Positions 5,453 through 5,924 of a stretch of 5,924 nucleotides of DNA are shown in pieces. Positions within the stretch are counted from its first letter, which is position 1. Every line of letters starts with the position of its first letter. The stretch is taken from the NCBI GenBank assembly GCA_017621905.1, contig JAGASC010000055.1, positions 1 to 5,924 on the forward strand. The letters run 5' to 3'. A model generated the notes under the pieces. It did not search any database. It was not told the DNA's origin and saw nothing but the letters and a program-made list of their open reading frames with translations. This DNA is from Roseburia sp. GTDB taxonomy: Bacteria > Bacillota > Clostridia > Lachnospirales > Lachnospiraceae. The translations under genes were made by a program, and so were the position numbers.

Positions 5453-5538
5453 GGAGAGGTATCGAAGTGGTCATAACGAGGCGGTCTTGAAAACCGTTTG
5501 TCCGAAAGGGCGCATGGGTTCGAATCCCATCCTCTCCG
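5453..5538 (+). tRNA. tRNA-Ser (anticodon UGA)
   Basis: The 86-nt gene folds as a class II tRNA. The acceptor pairs GGAGAGG (5453-5459) with CCTCTCC (5531-5537), and the discriminator is G5538. The anticodon stem is GCGGT/ACCGT with a G-T pair at its base; the loop CTTGAAA puts the anticodon TGA at 5488-5490. A long variable arm (5498-5513) marks it as serine, and the T arm is ATGGG-TTCGAAT-CCCAT. It should read UCA and, by wobble, other UCN codons. CCA is not encoded (CT follows G73), so RNase Z and the CCA-adding enzyme are expected to finish the 3' end. A36-A37-A38 fits i6A/ms2i6A modification, not t6A. Confidence 0.97.
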
Positions 5539-5608
5539 CTCATCGATAACCAACTGCAAGTTTATCAGACTGGTTGCGGTGATACAATATTATATGTAGA
5601 ACATATTC
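5539..5608 (+). other. Spacer between the two tRNA-Ser genes
   Basis: The 70 nt hold no terminator and no strong promoter. A weak TTTATC (5561-5566), 16 bp and TACAAT (5583-5588) could start some transcription. The simplest reading is one precursor carrying both tRNAs from P1. CGATAAC follows this tRNA and recurs after the second one (5713-5719). Confidence 0.4.
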
Positions 5609-5698
5609 GGAGAAGTACCCAAGCTGGCCGAAGGGACACCCCTGGAAAGGGTGCAGGTCGTTAATAGCGGCGCGAGGGTTCAAATCCCTCCTTCTCCG
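5609..5698 (+). tRNA. tRNA-Ser (anticodon GGA)
   Basis: The 90-nt gene is a class II tRNA with acceptor GGAGAAG (5609-5615) paired to CTTCTCC (5691-5697) and discriminator G5698. The anticodon stem is CACCC/GGGTG (5637-5641, 5649-5653), with loop CTGGAAA and anticodon GGA at 5644-5646, reading UCC and UCU. The variable arm is about 20 nt (5654-5673) and the T arm is GAGGG-TTCAAAT-CCCTC. CCA is not encoded. As in its neighbour, the anticodon is followed by AA, giving A36-A37-A38. Together the two tRNAs cover UCA, UCC and UCU; UCG would need the UGA tRNA by wobble or another gene. Confidence 0.97.
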
Positions 5699-5757
5699 CT
5701 TGCTTGATTCGTCGATAACGGAGCGCCATGCGTGCTCAAAAAGATTTAAAAAAGTCG
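5699..5757 (+). other. Spacer after the tRNA genes, with a small hairpin and no clear terminator
   Basis: GAGCGC (5721-5726) can pair with GTGCTC-type bases ending at 5737 (six pairs including one G-T), but A residues, not T, follow it. The tRNA transcript may therefore read on into the rRNA leader. The A-rich part from 5738 merges with the upstream element of promoter P2. Confidence 0.4.
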
Positions 5758-5796
5758 AAAAAAGTTGTTGACAAAGCACAGAGGTTGTGATAATAT
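5738..5796 (+). promoter_or_regulatory. Promoter P2, first of two tandem promoters of the probable rRNA operon
   Basis: TTGACA (5768-5773), 17 bp and TAATAT (5791-5796) preceded by TGA (extended -10) match P1 in layout. An overlapping TATAAT at 5794-5799 would need a 20-bp spacer. A-tracts at 5738-5763 resemble an UP element. The 16-nt block AAAAAAGTTGTTGACA (5758-5773) is identical in P1, P2 and P3. Confidence 0.85.
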
Positions 5797-5830
5797 AATC
5801 AAGCTGATTGCGAGAGCACAAAGCTTCGCA

Positions 5831-5880
5831 GAAAAGAAAATAAAAAAGTTGTTGACAAAGACTTAAAGATGTGCTAAGAT
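5831..5880 (+). promoter_or_regulatory. Promoter P3, second tandem promoter of the probable rRNA operon
   Basis: TTGACA (5852-5857), 17 bp and TAAGAT (5875-5880) preceded by TGC (extended -10), with A-rich sequence upstream at 5831-5847. The start point should be near 5887. Tandem strong promoters 84 bp apart ahead of a non-coding leader are typical of rRNA operons. Confidence 0.85.
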
Positions 5881-5886
5881 ATCAAA

Positions 5887-5924
5887 GTTGCTGAAAACAG
5901 CAAACGAACATTGATAACTGAACA
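5887..5924 (+). other. Start of the probable pre-16S rRNA leader (runs off the window)
   Basis: From the P3 start the transcript begins with a perfect hairpin, TTGCTG (5888-5893), AAAA loop, CAGCAA (5898-5903). ACATTGATAACTGAACA follows to the edge, resembling the leader before clostridial 16S rRNA genes. The mature 16S start is not in the window, so the rRNA identity is inferred from the promoters, neighbouring tRNAs and this leader. Confidence 0.55.

Noticed and set aside
5721..5737. Hairpin after tRNA-Ser(GGA) as a terminator
   Set aside because: The stem is short with a G-T pair and is followed by A residues rather than T.
5326..5821. Minus-strand frames across the tRNA genes (77 and 93 codons)
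   Set aside because: They run antisense through two intact tRNAs and their promoters; such frames, with RRDLNPR- or GWDSNPC-like residues, are a well-known annotation artefact of tRNA antisense.

Overview
The window looks like a chromosomal housekeeping segment from a Gram-positive anaerobe of the class Clostridia, most likely a Lachnospiraceae. This placement rests on the gene order, the strong AGGAGG-type ribosome binding sites, the style of the RNase Z and TsaD proteins, the tRNAs without an encoded CCA, and the A-rich TTGTTGACA promoters ahead of a probable rRNA operon. It is inferred from family knowledge, not from a database match. All genes are on the + strand, and no insertion sequence, phage gene or CRISPR array is visible.

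Layout. Positions 2-130 hold the last codons of an upstream gene, probably the S component of an ECF vitamin transporter, closed by a strong intrinsic terminator (146-180). A probable extended -10 promoter (187-195) then opens a tRNA-modification and processing cluster: tsaE (290-724), tsaB (789-1565) and rimI (1562-2029, ATGA overlap with tsaB). Next come an intergenic element of repeats and hairpins (2051-2162), a 76-residue zinc-ribbon-like protein of unknown function (2206-2436), an RNase Z (2527-3444) ending in a terminator-like hairpin, a spacer with three degenerate ~55-bp tandem repeats (3472-3611), tsaD (3609-4634) and ispD (4686-5375).

The right end is stable-RNA territory. Three near-identical promoters (TTGACA, 17-bp spacer, TGn-extended -10) are present. 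One drives tRNA-Ser(UGA) and tRNA-Ser(GGA); the other two, at the right edge, probably drive an rRNA operon that starts just outside the window.

How the genes fit together. TsaE, TsaB and TsaD form the complex that places t6A on A37 of tRNAs reading ANN codons. The TsaC-type enzyme that supplies threonylcarbamoyl-AMP is not here. RimI is the usual neighbour and acetylates the N-terminus of ribosomal protein S18 in E. coli. RNase Z trims tRNA 3' trailers, which suits the two CCA-less serine tRNAs. IspD belongs to the MEP isoprenoid pathway. That pathway supplies DMAPP, used for i6A on tRNAs with A36-A37-A38, and both serine tRNAs have that triplet. This last link is inference.

Nothing here is clearly a new defence or mobile system. 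The parts most worth a second look are the triplicated tsaD leader, the hairpin-rich element after rimI, the small zinc-ribbon gene and the hairpin built into the end of rnz. Several start codons are moved downstream from the longest possible frame (tsaE, the zinc-ribbon gene, tsaD) on ribosome-binding-site and family-length grounds.
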